Below, in pieces: positions 1 to 8,639 of a stretch of 64,000 bases of DNA. Positions within the stretch are counted from its first letter, which is position 1. The number at the start of each line of letters is the position of its first letter. The DNA comes from CASQEL01 sp036655975 (GTDB lineage Bacteria > Desulfobacterota > Desulfovibrionia > Desulfovibrionales > Desulfovibrionaceae): contig JAVVPD010000002.1 in the NCBI GenBank assembly GCA_036655975.1, forward strand, positions 5,347 through 69,346. The letters are read 5' to 3'. The notes under the pieces are model-generated. The model was not told where the DNA came from. It worked only from the letters and a program-made list of their open reading frames with translations, and made no database searches. Both the position numbers and the translations under genes were made by a program.

Positions 1-129
1 GATCAATTGTGCCTGGAGTGCTGCAATCTGCGTAAAAAAATGAATTTGTGTAAAATGGAGGCTAAAGCCTTTGTTGACGGTAAGCTGGCGGCAGAAGCGT
101 CAATTACTGCGGCTATTGCAGACCGTTAG
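1..129 (+). CDS. fabZ: 3-hydroxyacyl-ACP dehydratase FabZ, C-terminal fragment
   Basis: The window opens inside this gene; only the last 42 codons (frame 1, stop TAG at 127-129) are present. The tail contains KMEAKAFVDGKLAAEA, which matches the conserved C-terminal strand of FabZ (usual form K-M-R-G-x-A-x-V-D-G-x-L-V-A-E-A). FabZ dehydrates 3-hydroxyacyl-ACP in fatty acid elongation in the cytosol. The catalytic His and Glu lie upstream and cannot be checked. The gene converges on the next one and is followed by a perfect 12-bp inverted repeat. The call rests on one conserved motif, so the family is likely but not certain. Confidence 0.8.
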   Translation, partial: DQLCLECCNLRKKMNLCKMEAKAFVDGKLAAEASITAAIADR

Positions 130-135
130 CGTGTT

Positions 136-190
136 TTCTGCCCTCAATTGTCGCGCAATCTGCACAGGATGGGGACGCTTGAGGGCAGAA
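136..190. terminator. Stem-loop between convergent genes
   Basis: A perfect 12-bp inverted repeat (TTCTGCCCTCAA at 136-147 and its complement at 179-190) lies just after the fabZ stop and just before the end of the leftward gene that stops at 197. The loop is long (31 nt) and there is no U-run, so it may end transcription from both sides only weakly. Confidence 0.5.
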
Positions 191-196
191 CAGGAA

Positions 197-574
197 TTAG
201 GCGGGGGTGATGGTCAGGGGAATGCAGTGCAAGCTGCGGCTGTTTTCCTCGGTGCGCCCTAGGGAAAAGTGCGTCGTCTGCCCCTTCCAGCCTGCCAGTG
301 CAGCAATGCGTGGGGCAAGGGCCGCCATGTTAATGATGGGGTGGCGCTGAAACACTTGGGGCAAGCCGTAGGTTAAGTTGCACACGAGGCATTTTCCCTC
401 GCGTTGGTGCAATTCAAAGGCCAGCTCCAGAGCCTTGGCATCACCCGAGCGGAAGACAAGGCGAATATCATACGCGCCGTCTTCCGCATCACCGTATAAA
501 GCTTCAAAAAATTTGTCGGCAATGTCTGCGGGGAACAAGGCGTCTAGATCGGATTGCAAAAGAGTGATACCCAT
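197..574 (-). CDS. Hypothetical protein, 125 aa
   Basis: A complete 125-aa reading frame with an AAGGA ribosome-binding site 7 nt before the ATG. No signal peptide or membrane segment is visible. The sequence has a mixed alpha/beta look. A middle segment (HQREGKCLVCNLTYGLPQVFQRHPI is split here as residues ~56-80) carries two Cys in CLVC, and the N-terminal half is acidic. I do not recognise the family. The frame is supported by the good RBS, balanced composition and position between a fabZ end and gluQ. It is most likely a lineage-restricted conserved protein. Confidence 0.65.
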   Translation of the reverse strand: MGITLLQSDLDALFPADIADKFFEALYGDAEDGAYDIRLVFRSGDAKALELAFELHQREGKCLVCNLTYGLPQVFQRHPIINMAALAPRIAALAGWKGQTTHFSLGRTEENSRSLHCIPLTITPA

Positions 575-655
575 GCGCTTTTCCTTGGTATGGCTTGAAG
601 TGTACGTGTTTATTATATAAGAATAGCCAAAGACCGTGCCTTTGTCCAGCAGGAG

Positions 656-1669
656 TTAGCGCAGAGTGTCTGTCAGCGTGAGCAGGCAATTCTGTAAGTG
701 TTCGGGGAGGCTTACGGATGCCTGCGGAATTTTTTGTAGGTTGAAGGCCCCCAGCAATTGGTGGGGGGTACAGCGCGCGGGACGGGGCAGAAATCCTGCT
801 CGGTATCCGAGATAGCCCACAATGGCCGTAGCCTGCACCCCCGCTTCACGCAGGGCTCCAAGGCTGAGGCTGGCGTGGCGCTTGGCAAGGCGCTCACCCG
901 TGTGATCGAGCAAGAGGGGCAGGTGGGCATAGGCAGGTATGGGAGAGCCGAGGAGGGCATGCAGCAACATTTGCCGTGGGGTGGAAATACGGATATCATC
1001 ACCGCGCACCACTTGGCTTACCCCCATAAGGGCGTCGTCTACGACCACGGCGAGCTGGTAGGCGATAACCCCGTCAGAGCGGCGCAGGGCAAAATCGCCG
1101 CCACAATCGTGCAGGCGCATGTGCTGCGGGCCTTGAATGCCGTCGATAAAGTCCACATGAGCTTCATCCGGACAGCGTAAGCGCAGGGTGGCCCTACGCC
1201 CCGCTTGTTCCTGTGCGGTGCGCTGGGCGGGGCTGAGGGAGCGGCAGGTATTAGGGTAGGGCGCCCCTGCATCACCCACATGGGGCGCAGCGGCGAGGGT
1301 ACGCAATTCTTTGCGGGTGCAATAGCAAGGGTAGGTATGCCCTTGTCCGGTCAATTGGTGCAGGGCCGCAGCGTAGTATTCACTCCGCTGACTTTGCACA
1401 TAGGGAGCGTGGGGGCCGCCGATGTCCGGCCCGTCATCCCAGTTAAGGCCCAGCCAGTGTAGGTCGCGGAGAATGGCCTCGGCAAAATGGGGGCGAGAGC
1501 GGTCTGGGTCGATATCTTCCATGCGGAGCATAATCGAGCCGTCGCCCGCGCGAGCCGCCAGCCACGCCAAGAGAAAAGCCCAAGCATTGCCCAGGTGCAG
1601 ATAGCCTGTGGGGCTGGGGGCAAGCCGTCCGATGGGGGGTTTGCTGTCATTGGCGTGTTCAGTGTGCAT
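656..1669 (-). CDS. gluQ: Glutamyl-Q tRNA(Asp) synthetase
   Basis: A 337-aa truncated class I glutamyl-tRNA synthetase homologue without an anticodon-binding domain. GluQRS activates glutamate and attaches it to the queuosine base of tRNA(Asp). Seen directly: the HIGH-type motif as HLGN in a GRLAPSPTGYLHLG context near residue 20, the GluRS-type RMEDIDPDR segment near 50, a Cys-x-Cys zinc-type element (CYCTRKEL) around 115-122, and the KMSKS region as LAKRHASLSL near residue 265. This motif set and the length are typical of GluQRS and not of GltX. The ATG at 1669 starts MHTEHAND; the RBS is poor. Its substrate depends on queuosine, and queF (preQ0 reductase) is in the same window at 36.5 kb. 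Confidence 0.93.
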   Translation of the reverse strand: MHTEHANDSKPPIGRLAPSPTGYLHLGNAWAFLLAWLAARAGDGSIMLRMEDIDPDRSRPHFAEAILRDLHWLGLNWDDGPDIGGPHAPYVQSQRSEYYAAALHQLTGQGHTYPCYCTRKELRTLAAAPHVGDAGAPYPNTCRSLSPAQRTAQEQAGRRATLRLRCPDEAHVDFIDGIQGPQHMRLHDCGGDFALRRSDGVIAYQLAVVVDDALMGVSQVVRGDDIRISTPRQMLLHALLGSPIPAYAHLPLLLDHTGERLAKRHASLSLGALREAGVQATAIVGYLGYRAGFLPRPARCTPHQLLGAFNLQKIPQASVSLPEHLQNCLLTLTDTLR

Positions 1670-1724
1670 GGCATAGCAAAACGCTTTGCGGGCGTGCTGT
1701 CAATATGGTATGGGAGTGTTCCTT

Positions 1725-1985
1725 ATGGCTGTTTGGTATCTTTATTTGCTGCGCTGCGCTGATAAGAGTTTGTATTGTGGCATTACCACGGATATAACTC
1801 GCCGCTTGGCTCAACATAATGGGGAAAGGGCGGGGGGGGCCAAGTGTACACGGGCGCGGCGTCCGGTTGTTTTGGAAGCATGCGTGCCCTGTGCGGATAA
1901 AAGTACCGCGCTGAAACAGGAATTGTTGATTAAGAAATTGCCGCGCGAACATAAATTGTCTGCACTCCTTGCCTTGACTTCATAG
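1725..1985 (+). CDS. GIY-YIG nuclease superfamily protein (UPF0213-like)
   Basis: An 86-aa single-domain GIY-YIG protein. The N-terminus MAVWYLYLLRCADKSLYCGIT gives the first conserved strand (W-Y-x-Y-L-L-R-C) and the Y-C-G-I-T element that corresponds to the YIG part, followed by T-D-I-x-R-R-L-x-x-H-N, the usual Arg/His helix. I start at the ATG at 1725, which has GGGAG 8-12 nt upstream, and not at an upstream ATG that adds 13 unrelated residues. Such stand-alone proteins are widespread; a nucleic-acid role is assumed from the fold, and the physiological substrate is unknown. Confidence 0.85.
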   Translation: MAVWYLYLLRCADKSLYCGITTDITRRLAQHNGERAGGAKCTRARRPVVLEACVPCADKSTALKQELLIKKLPREHKLSALLALTS

Positions 1986-2081
1986 GCAACTTTCCCCAAA
2001 GTAGGGTGTTTGACGCTTACCATATTTGACACCTTTGAGAGTTCATTCTCGTAACATATCTGTGCCGTTGGAGGCTCCTCC

Positions 2082-4892
2082 ATGAGTGATTATAAAAAAA
2101 CCCTAAATTTACCCGATACCTCCTTTCCCATGAAGGCCAATCTTATTCAGCGCGAGCCAGAAATGCTCAAGCGCTGGGAAGCTGACCGCGTTTATGACGC
2201 CATGGTGGAAGCCTCGGGGAGCAAGGGCACGTTCGTGCTGCACGACGGCCCTCCCTATGCGAACGGCAATATTCACATGGGCACAGCCCTGAATAAAATT
2301 TTGAAAGATATTGTAGTCAAGTCGCGCAACATGCAGGGCTATGCCGCTCGTTATGTGCCCGGCTGGGACTGCCACGGGCTGCCCATTGAACATAAAGTGG
2401 AATTGGAATTGGGCGAAAAAAAGAAAACCCTGCCCGCACACGCCGTGCGTAAGCGTTGCCGCGACTATGCGGCGAAATATATTGATATTCAGCGCAAGGA
2501 ATTCAAGCGCCTTGGCGTTTTTGGTTCTTGGGACGAGCCGTACATGAGCATGGCCCCCAGCTACGAAGCCGCCACCGCCCGCGAACTCGCCAACTTTGTG
2601 GAGGCGGGTAATGTGGCTCGCAGTAAAAAACCTATTTATTGGTGCACCTCCTGTCGGACGGCGCTGGCAGAAGCTGAAGTGGAATACGCCGATCACGCTT
2701 CTCCTTCCGTCTATGTGCGTTTTCCGCTGAACGATTCGGGCTTGCGTAACATTTTTCCTGATGTCGATCCTTGCCGTGCTTATGTGGTTATCTGGACAAC
2801 AACGCCGTGGACTTTGCCCGACAACATGGCTGTGGCCCTGCATCCCGACTATGAATACGCGCTGGTTGCTTTTGCGGGGGATTTTTATGTGTTGGCGAAC
2901 GAACTGGTGGCAAGCTCTGCCAAAACGTTTGGCTGGGAGCACTATGAGCTTGTTGGCCTCACCACGGGCGCGCAATTGGAAGGTTTGAAGGCGCAGCATC
3001 CTTTCTACGACCGTGTGTCTCCGCTGGTGTTGGGCGATCATGTTACCTTGGACGCGGGCACCGGCTGTGTGCATACAGCTCCTGGTCACGGGCGCGAAGA
3101 TTATGATGTGGCTTTGAAATATGGCCTCGATGTATACTCCCCGCTTGATGATGACGGGCGCTTTTTAGAAAGTGTACGTTTTTTCGCGGGCATGCATGTG
3201 TTTGACGCCAACCCTAAGGTGATTGAAAAACTTCAGGAAGTGGGGGCGCTCTTGGCGCAGGCAAAAATTACCCACTCCTATCCCCATTGTTGGCGGTGCA
3301 AAAGTCCGGTGATTTTTCGTGCTACCACGCAGTGGTTTATCGGCATGGAAAAAAACAGCTTGCGGCAGCGCGCCTTGGAAGCCATTCGTACAAAGGTGCG
3401 TTGGGTTCCCACCTGGGGCGAGGAACGCATTCACGCTATGATTGAATCCCGCCCGGACTGGTGCATTTCGCGCCAACGCCAGTGGGGGGTGCCTATTTTG
3501 GCCCTGTTGTGTGAGCGTTGCGGCGAATCTTGGAACGACCCCGCGTGGATGCGCGAAATGGCAGACCGCTTTGCCCAAAACGCCACGGGGTGTGACTATT
3601 GGTATCAGGCTTCTTTGGAAGATATCGTGCCCGCAGGCTTGGTGTGCCCGCATTGCGGCGGGACGCATTGGAAGCGCGAAAGTGATATTCTGGACGTGTG
3701 GTTCGATTCAGGCACCAGCTTTGCGGCGGTGCTGGAGCAGCGCCCCGAATGCGGTTTTCCTGCGGATCTGTATCTGGAAGGGTCGGATCAGCACCGTGGC
3801 TGGTTCCATAGTTCTTTGCTGGTGTCCGTGGGGACGCGCCAGCGCGCGCCCTATAAAACGGTGCTGACGCACGGCTATGTGGTGGACGGCGAAGGGCGCA
3901 AAATGTCCAAGTCCATTGGTAATGTCATCGCCCCACAACAGCTTATCGACAAATTTGGGGCCGAAATTTTACGCCTGTGGGTGTCCTCGGTGGAATACCG
4001 TGAGGATATCCGCATTTCAGACGAAATTCTTAACCGTCTGGTGGACGCTTATCGGCGTATTCGCAATACCTGTCGCTATTTGCTCGGCACTATCAGCGAC
4101 TTAACGCCCGTGCGCTGTGTGCCGCTTGAACAGATGGAGTCGTTGGATCGCTACGCCCTTGATGTTGCCGCTAAGGCCCATGCGCGTATTCAGGAAGCCT
4201 ATCAGGAATATGAATTCCATAAAGTATTTCATACCTTGCATAACTTATGCATTACCGATTTGTCATCGGTGTATTTGGATATTCTTAAAGATCGGGTGTA
4301 TGCCTCGGGTAAAGATAGTCAGGCGCGTCGTTCCGCCCAGACAGCCGTGTGGCATATTTTGATGTTACTGGTGCGCGACATGGCGCCGGTGCTCAGCTTC
4401 ACCGCTGAAGAAGTCTACGTGCATGTGCCCACCGCCTTAAAGGACTCTGCCGTGCGTACCGTGTTCGCGTTGCCGGAAGCTCAGGTAGAAGCGCTTGCGT
4501 TGCCTGAAAACCAGCGCGCTCTGTGGCAAGTGCTGCTGCAAGTGCGCGCCGCCGTCACTCGGGTGATTGAACCCTTGCGAAAGGACGGGGTGATCGGGCA
4601 TTCCTTGGACACCCGCGTGACCCTCTTTATGGAAGACAGTCTCCGTGAACAGTGCGCTGCGCTGCACACTGACCTGCGCGCTTTTTGCATTGTGTCACAA
4701 TTGGTGGTTAAGCCCATGGCTGAAAAAAATGCCCGCGCTATTGATGCGGAAGACGTGGCAGGTTTAGCCATTGATGTGGAAAAAGCCCAAGGCGCAAAGT
4801 GCGAACGTTGCTGGATTTACAGCACGGAATTGGGCACTGACGCAGAACACCCCACCCTATGCCCACGGTGTACTGCCGTGATACGCGGATAA
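2082..4892 (+). CDS. ileS: Isoleucyl-tRNA synthetase
   Basis: A full-length 936-aa class I synthetase that charges tRNA(Ile) in the cytosol. The HIGH motif is GNIHMGTALNK near residue 66, the CP1 editing domain follows (TTTPWTLPDN around 240), and the KMSKS loop is present as RKMSKSIGN near 607. The C-terminus has the bacterial zinc ribbon, C-E-R-C-W near 907 and C-P-R-C near 928, which marks the bacterial IleS type. The gene begins a run with lspA 3 nt downstream, a common ileS-lspA pairing. The ATG follows a GGAGG sequence; the preceding GGAGGCTCCTCC stretch could fold back weakly on the RBS. No T-box leader is seen. Confidence 0.98.
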   Translation: MSDYKKTLNLPDTSFPMKANLIQREPEMLKRWEADRVYDAMVEASGSKGTFVLHDGPPYANGNIHMGTALNKILKDIVVKSRNMQGYAARYVPGWDCHGLPIEHKVELELGEKKKTLPAHAVRKRCRDYAAKYIDIQRKEFKRLGVFGSWDEPYMSMAPSYEAATARELANFVEAGNVARSKKPIYWCTSCRTALAEAEVEYADHASPSVYVRFPLNDSGLRNIFPDVDPCRAYVVIWTTTPWTLPDNMAVALHPDYEYALVAFAGDFYVLANELVASSAKTFGWEHYELVGLTTGAQLEGLKAQHPFYDRVSPLVLGDHVTLDAGTGCVHTAPGHGREDYDVALKYGLDVYSPLDDDGRFLESVRFFAGMHVFDANPKVIEKLQEVGALLAQAKITHSYPHCWRCKSPVIFRATTQWFIGMEKNSLRQRALEAIRTKVRWVPTWGEERIHAMIESRPDWCISRQRQWGVPILALLCERCGESWNDPAWMREMADRFAQNATGCDYWYQASLEDIVPAGLVCPHCGGTHWKRESDILDVWFDSGTSFAAVLEQRPECGFPADLYLEGSDQHRGWFHSSLLVSVGTRQRAPYKTVLTHGYVVDGEGRKMSKSIGNVIAPQQLIDKFGAEILRLWVSSVEYREDIRISDEILNRLVDAYRRIRNTCRYLLGTISDLTPVRCVPLEQMESLDRYALDVAAKAHARIQEAYQEYEFHKVFHTLHNLCITDLSSVYLDILKDRVYASGKDSQARRSAQTAVWHILMLLVRDMAPVLSFTAEEVYVHVPTALKDSAVRTVFALPEAQVEALALPENQRALWQVLLQVRAAVTRVIEPLRKDGVIGHSLDTRVTLFMEDSLREQCAALHTDLRAFCIVSQLVVKPMAEKNARAIDAEDVAGLAIDVEKAQGAKCERCWIYSTELGTDAEHPTLCPRCTAVIRG

Positions 4893-4895
4893 TAT

Positions 4896-5411
4896 ATGCG
4901 CTTGGGACTTCGCTACCGTATTCTCTGGAGCATTGCCGCTGTGGTTATTGTGTTGGATCAGCTCACCAAATGGTGGGCTGTGACCAGCATCCCCCAGTAT
5001 CGCCCCATTACTGTTATTGCAGGCTTTTTTGATCTCGTGAATATCCGAAACCGGGGTGCGGCCTTCGGCTTTTTGAATCGCTCTGATATCGAATGGCAAT
5101 TTTGGCTATTTCTTGCGGCAACCCTGATTGCGGCGTGGGCTATTGTTTCCCTTGTGCGGTCTGCGCGCCACGATCCTTTGCTTTTTGCGGCTCTCGGTTG
5201 TGTCATGGGCGGAGCTGTGGGTAATCTTATTGACCGGGTACGCTTTCGGGCTGTGGTGGATTTTTTGGATTTTTACGTGGGTATTTGGCATTGGCCGGCC
5301 TTCAATGTGGCGGATATCGCCATTTGTGTTGGCGCGTTCGGCGCGTGTTTGGCCATGTATCGAGCCCCGCGTGAACAAACTTTCGGCGTGGGGAAGGAGA
5401 AAAAGTCATGA
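4896..5411 (+). CDS. lspA: Lipoprotein signal peptidase (signal peptidase II)
   Basis: A 171-aa inner membrane aspartyl protease that removes the signal peptide of diacylglyceryl prolipoproteins. Four hydrophobic segments are visible. The conserved boxes are present: N-R-G-A-A-F-G-F near residue 55, then G-G-A-V-G-N-L-I-D-R near 110 with the first catalytic Asp, and F-N-V-A-D near 143 with the second. It starts 3 nt after ileS and its stop overlaps the next ATG (ATGA), so it is translationally coupled on both sides. A likely substrate, the CpoB-like lipoprotein, is two genes downstream. Confidence 0.97.
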   Translation: MRLGLRYRILWSIAAVVIVLDQLTKWWAVTSIPQYRPITVIAGFFDLVNIRNRGAAFGFLNRSDIEWQFWLFLAATLIAAWAIVSLVRSARHDPLLFAALGCVMGGAVGNLIDRVRFRAVVDFLDFYVGIWHWPAFNVADIAICVGAFGACLAMYRAPREQTFGVGKEKKS

Positions 5412-5605
5412 TGTGGTGGCATGTTGCCTTACTGGCTCTTCCCATTTTGCCGAATTTGTGGTCTATCTGGCATGTGCGTAATCATGAATTTGTTACGGAA
5501 CAGGAAAAATCGCTTTGGTTTTTGTTGAATATTTTTGTGCCCGTTATCGGGGGAATTGTGTATATTTGTGTGGGGCGCAGGCGCGCCACGACCTCTCAAA
5601 GTTAA
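5408..5605 (+). CDS. Small membrane protein with PLDc_N-like domain
   Basis: A 65-aa protein with two hydrophobic helices separated by a short polar hairpin (residues ~4-20 and ~38-56), ending in a basic tail. The pattern L-W-x-I-W-H-V-R-N-H followed by E-K-S-L-W-F-L-L-N-I-F-V-P-V-I-G-G-I-V-Y resembles the PLDc_N membrane domain (PF13396) found at the front of cardiolipin synthases and as a stand-alone protein. The start overlaps the lspA stop by 4 nt, with GGAG just upstream, so it belongs to the ileS-lspA operon. There is no catalytic domain; its role is unknown. Confidence 0.72.
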   Translation: MMWWHVALLALPILPNLWSIWHVRNHEFVTEQEKSLWFLLNIFVPVIGGIVYICVGRRRATTSQS

Positions 5606-5620
5606 CATAGGGTGGAAACC

Positions 5621-6511
5621 ATGAATAAAAAAATGCTTACAAGTCTTGTACTGGCCGTGGGAACCTTTGGACTGACAACAGGTTGCGTTAAGCAAAATGA
5701 ATACGACGCCCTGCAATCCCGTGTCCAGCAGCAGGATCGGCAATTGCAGCAATTGCAGCCCGCACAGGCGGACTCGTGGGCGCAGATGCAGTCCATGCGT
5801 CAGGAATTGAACGCCGTTAAAGGCGCTATGGACGATCTGCAACAGGCTGGTGGCGCGCGCGCCTTGGTTGATAAGGTCAACCGTCACGATACTGCCTTGC
5901 GGCAGGTGGAAAGTTCGCTCGCCATGGATTTGCACTTGAATGACCCTGCCGCTGTTCCTGCCCCTCCTGCCGTGGGTGAAGCGCCCGCAGCGGGTACGCC
6001 GCAAGCGGGTATGGGGATGGTGAGTCCTATGCCCGCCACTGGAACCATGGGGGTAAGCCCCCAAAGCACCGTGGCAAGCCATGCACCGCAGGCCCAAGCC
6101 GCACCCGCCGCACCCGTTGCCCCCGCGCCCCGTAAGGACATGGCAACAGCACTGTATGATGCGGGCCTTGCTGCCTATAATGGTCGTAAATATCAAGAAG
6201 CCCAACGTTCTTTTTCAGACTTTACCAAGAATTATGCCTCAAATAAAAATATATCCGCAGCCTATTTCTATCTCGGTGAATGCAGTTTTCAGCGGAATCA
6301 ATTCGCTGATGCCGCTTTGTCCTATGACACTGTGATCACCAAATACGGGAGCAGCGCCAAGGCGCCTTTGGCCTATCTGAAACAAGGCATCGCTTTTAGT
6401 AAATTGGGGCAGAACGCTGCCGCCAAAGCGCGGATGCAGGAATTGATCAAAAAATATCCCACCAGTGCTGAAGCCGCACGCGCCAAAACCTTTTTGAATG
6501 ACAATAAGTAA
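5621..6511 (+). CDS. CpoB/YbgF-like tetratricopeptide lipoprotein
   Basis: A 296-aa lipoprotein. The N-terminus (MNKKMLTSLVLAVGTFGL followed by TTGC) is a signal peptide with lipobox at residue ~22. An N-terminal coiled coil rich in Gln (residues ~25-85) is followed by an Ala/Pro-rich linker (~105-175) and C-terminal TPR repeats (~180-295, D-A-G-L-A-A-Y-N-G-R-K-Y-Q-E-A and two later units). This order is that of CpoB (YbgF), which coordinates the Tol-Pal system with peptidoglycan synthesis at division. tolQRAB-pal are not in the window. I chose the ATG at 5621 after AGGGTGG over an in-frame GTG at 5612. Confidence 0.82.
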   Translation: MNKKMLTSLVLAVGTFGLTTGCVKQNEYDALQSRVQQQDRQLQQLQPAQADSWAQMQSMRQELNAVKGAMDDLQQAGGARALVDKVNRHDTALRQVESSLAMDLHLNDPAAVPAPPAVGEAPAAGTPQAGMGMVSPMPATGTMGVSPQSTVASHAPQAQAAPAAPVAPAPRKDMATALYDAGLAAYNGRKYQEAQRSFSDFTKNYASNKNISAAYFYLGECSFQRNQFADAALSYDTVITKYGSSAKAPLAYLKQGIAFSKLGQNAAAKARMQELIKKYPTSAEAARAKTFLNDNK

Positions 6512-6516
6512 TTTGC

Positions 6517-6545
6517 TTTCGGGGGAGCTTTTGCCTCCCCCGAAA
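6517..6545 (+). terminator. Stem-loop after the CpoB-like gene
   Basis: A perfect 11-bp inverted repeat (TTTCGGGGGAG at 6517-6527, complement at 6535-6545, 7-nt loop) lies 5 nt after the stop codon. It is followed by ATTTG, not a true U-run, so it may attenuate or protect the 3' end more than terminate. Confidence 0.6.
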
Positions 6546-6565
6546 ATTTGCTCGTAGAGGTGCAT

Positions 6566-7015
6566 ATGGAACAGGTGAAGACAGCGTTGACAGAGGATTG
6601 TCTGGAAGTTCAGTTGACTTTTCCCCCTGAAATTTCCAACGAACCTCTGGTGTGTCACTTGGTGCGAGATTATAATCTTACCTTTACCATTTTAGCTGCC
6701 CGCATTACGCCCCGCAAAGAAGGGCATTTAACCCTTCAGTTGATCGGTCAAGCGGAAGATATTCAAGCCTCCGTTGATTTTTTAAAAACAGAGGGTGTGA
6801 AGGTTACGGGTATTGCACAAAAAGTTATCAGGCACGACGATGTATGCATGCACTGTGGTACGTGCACGGCCCTGTGCGCGGCTAAGGCTTTGCGTGTAGA
6901 CCCCCAAAGCCGTCTGGTTTGTTTTGATGTGCAGCAATGCACGGCTTGCGGCCTGTGTGTACGGGTGTGCCCTGTGAGGGCCATGGTATTGCAAGTGCAA
7001 CAGGGGAAATTATAA
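6566..7015 (+). CDS. NIL domain / 4Fe-4S ferredoxin-type protein
   Basis: A 149-aa cytosolic protein in two parts. Residues 1-75 resemble the NIL ligand-binding domain known from the C-terminus of methionine ABC transporter ATPases. Residues ~88-145 hold two bacterial ferredoxin cluster motifs: C-M-H-C-G-T-C-T-A-L-C and C-T-A-C-G-L-C-V-R-V-C-P. The two domains together are a known anaerobe-type fusion; some are linked to sulfur or homocysteine metabolism, but the partner cannot be read from context here. The ATG at 6566 follows AGAGG; an earlier ATG at 6548 lies too close to the upstream hairpin. Confidence 0.85.
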   Translation: MEQVKTALTEDCLEVQLTFPPEISNEPLVCHLVRDYNLTFTILAARITPRKEGHLTLQLIGQAEDIQASVDFLKTEGVKVTGIAQKVIRHDDVCMHCGTCTALCAAKALRVDPQSRLVCFDVQQCTACGLCVRVCPVRAMVLQVQQGKL

Positions 7016-7037
7016 ATATTGAGCAAAGGATTGCCCC

Positions 7038-7703
7038 ATGATGCGTGATACTGAGCAAACGCTGTCGGTTGCTGACCAAGTACAGGCAGATTCCGAATTG
7101 TACAAACGCCTGAGCACTGAAATGCGCCAGGGTTTGAAACAAATTTATTCGCAAATTTCCCTCGCCTCCACCATGGACATCGATCAAGCCCCTGCGGCTA
7201 CCGATGATCTTTTTCATGAAGCTTCCACGCAACTTTCTGCCGTGCTTTCCGCCACAGAAGAAGCCACCGTACACATTATGGACGTGGTGGAAAAACATCT
7301 GGACATGCAAGAGGAAAGTGAAAGCATCATCAGTGCCCTTAAAGCAGGCTCTGCCACACCTGAACAGCTTACGCGGCTGGCTGAAATCAACCTTGCCCTC
7401 GGGACTGACCTGACAGAAATTATGACCAGCCTCAGTTTCCAGGATATCACTGGGCAGCGAATCAAAAAAGTGGTCAGTGCGCTGACCCGCATTGAAGCCA
7501 CCGTGCTGGAATTGTACCTTTCCTCAGGCCTGATTATCAAAGGCCGTGAGGCTAATCCCCGTAAAAATATTGATGAATTGCATTCCGAAGCCCAAGAGGC
7601 TGTGCAAAAACTCAAAGTGCCTCGCCCCGACCTCAAAGGGCCGCAGCAAGGCACTTCTCAAGCCAGTATTGACGATTTATTGTCGCAATTGGGCTTGGAT
7701 TAG
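7038..7703 (+). CDS. cheZ: CheY-P phosphatase CheZ
   Basis: A 221-aa helical protein. The diagnostic CheZ active-site element S-F-Q-D-I-T-G-Q-R-I-K-K-V is at residues ~133-145, giving the catalytic Asp136 and Gln140. The last residues (S-I-D-D-L-L-S-Q-L-G-L-D) form the CheY-binding amphipathic helix. The protein speeds dephosphorylation of phosphorylated CheY at the flagellar signalling cluster. It starts 22 nt after the NIL/ferredoxin gene with AAAGGA upstream, so the two are probably cotranscribed. No other che or flagellar genes are nearby, though a chemoreceptor is encoded at 32.3 kb. Confidence 0.93.
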   Translation: MMRDTEQTLSVADQVQADSELYKRLSTEMRQGLKQIYSQISLASTMDIDQAPAATDDLFHEASTQLSAVLSATEEATVHIMDVVEKHLDMQEESESIISALKAGSATPEQLTRLAEINLALGTDLTEIMTSLSFQDITGQRIKKVVSALTRIEATVLELYLSSGLIIKGREANPRKNIDELHSEAQEAVQKLKVPRPDLKGPQQGTSQASIDDLLSQLGLD

Positions 7704-7744
7704 AGTATTAACACTCAGGCCCAGCACTCAGGCCAATTCTCAGG

Positions 7745-8248
7745 TTAGACGGCTTTTTTAGCGGCCTCAAGGGCTTTATCATACTGGGGTTCGTTGCCGA
7801 GTTCACTCACGATTTCAACGTAGGTGACAGTGCCTTTACGGTCGATAACAAATACGGCGCGGCCGAGCAGGCGTAATTCTTGAATCAGAATGCCGTAATC
7901 TTTACCGAACGCGGCCTCTTTATAGTCGGACAGGGTTTGTACGGCACTCACATGCGCCGCACCGCACCAGCGGGCTTGGGCAAAGGGGAGGTCGCAGCTG
8001 ACGGCGATGATGGAAATATCGGGGGAAAGGGCGGCAAGTTCCTGATTAAAACGCCGCACTTCCATGTCACACACGCCGGTATCCAGTGACGGGACAGTCA
8101 CAACAACGACAACCTTGCCCGAAAAATCTTTTAAGCTGCGCGGGCTGAGGTCGTTGGCGCATAGGGTAAAATGTGGGGCTTTGCTGCCAAGGGCGGGGAC
8201 AGTGCCTTCAAGGTGCAAGGGATTGCCATGCATGGTGATTGTATTCAT
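7745..8248 (-). CDS. tpx: Thiol peroxidase Tpx
   Basis: A 167-aa atypical 2-Cys peroxiredoxin that reduces hydroperoxides with thioredoxin. The peroxidatic Cys60 lies in V-P-S-L-D-T-G-V-C-D, and the resolving Cys95 in F-A-Q-A-R-W-C-G, both at the positions usual for Tpx. I start at the ATG at 8248 because GGAG lies 8 nt upstream; a TTG four codons earlier coincides with that RBS. The gene converges on cheZ, with 41 nt between the stops. A defence enzyme against peroxide is usual in air-exposed sulfate reducers. Confidence 0.95.
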   Translation of the reverse strand: MNTITMHGNPLHLEGTVPALGSKAPHFTLCANDLSPRSLKDFSGKVVVVVTVPSLDTGVCDMEVRRFNQELAALSPDISIIAVSCDLPFAQARWCGAAHVSAVQTLSDYKEAAFGKDYGILIQELRLLGRAVFVIDRKGTVTYVEIVSELGNEPQYDKALEAAKKAV

Positions 8249-8639
8249 ACGCGACTCCAATGATGGTAAATGGTGTAATTGCTATTAGGTACCAGTTGCC
8301 CCATATCTTGTCAATAAGTGGAAGTGGTTCCTGATAGAAAAAGAGAAAGGTGCTGTGGAATTTTGGGGCACTCAGCGCTTGCCTTTTTTGGCGCGTGGGT
8401 ATACAAAACCCCTTTGCCGCTCCATATCCGGTGGACTGGCGGAATAAACAGTTGGTCTTGTGAGAGCAGGCTCTTGCATAAGCTCCCCTGAAAGTATTTT
8501 CAATCGTACTTGCTCGGTTAACGAAATGTCAACCCCCAAGTACGGCGAGCAGGCTTCAATGGGAGGCCATGACCACTGTTGTGAGGCACCTGCCTTCTTA
8601 CTTGTATTTTCACTAATTTCCATATACGGAGGAGCCATC
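8249..8639. other. 391-bp intergenic region between tpx and rpmB
   Basis: This holds the divergent 5' regions of tpx (leftward) and rpmB (rightward). The only clear element is the AGGAGG-type RBS of rpmB just before 8640. An 89-codon leftward frame crosses it, but it lacks an RBS and runs into rpmB, so I do not call it a gene. No convincing promoter, hairpin or repeat stands out. Confidence 0.5.

Noticed and set aside
1986..2081. T-box leader for ileS
   Set aside because: The spacer is under 100 nt and lacks the T-box sequence and terminator/antiterminator stems.
2109..3089. 326-codon frame on the strand opposite to ileS
   Set aside because: It lies wholly inside the ileS gene, which is unmistakable; the frame is a shadow with no family features.
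7704..7744. Short direct repeat CACTCAGGCC between cheZ and tpx
   Set aside because: Only two copies of ten bases, with a third partial; no sign of a CRISPR or functional array.
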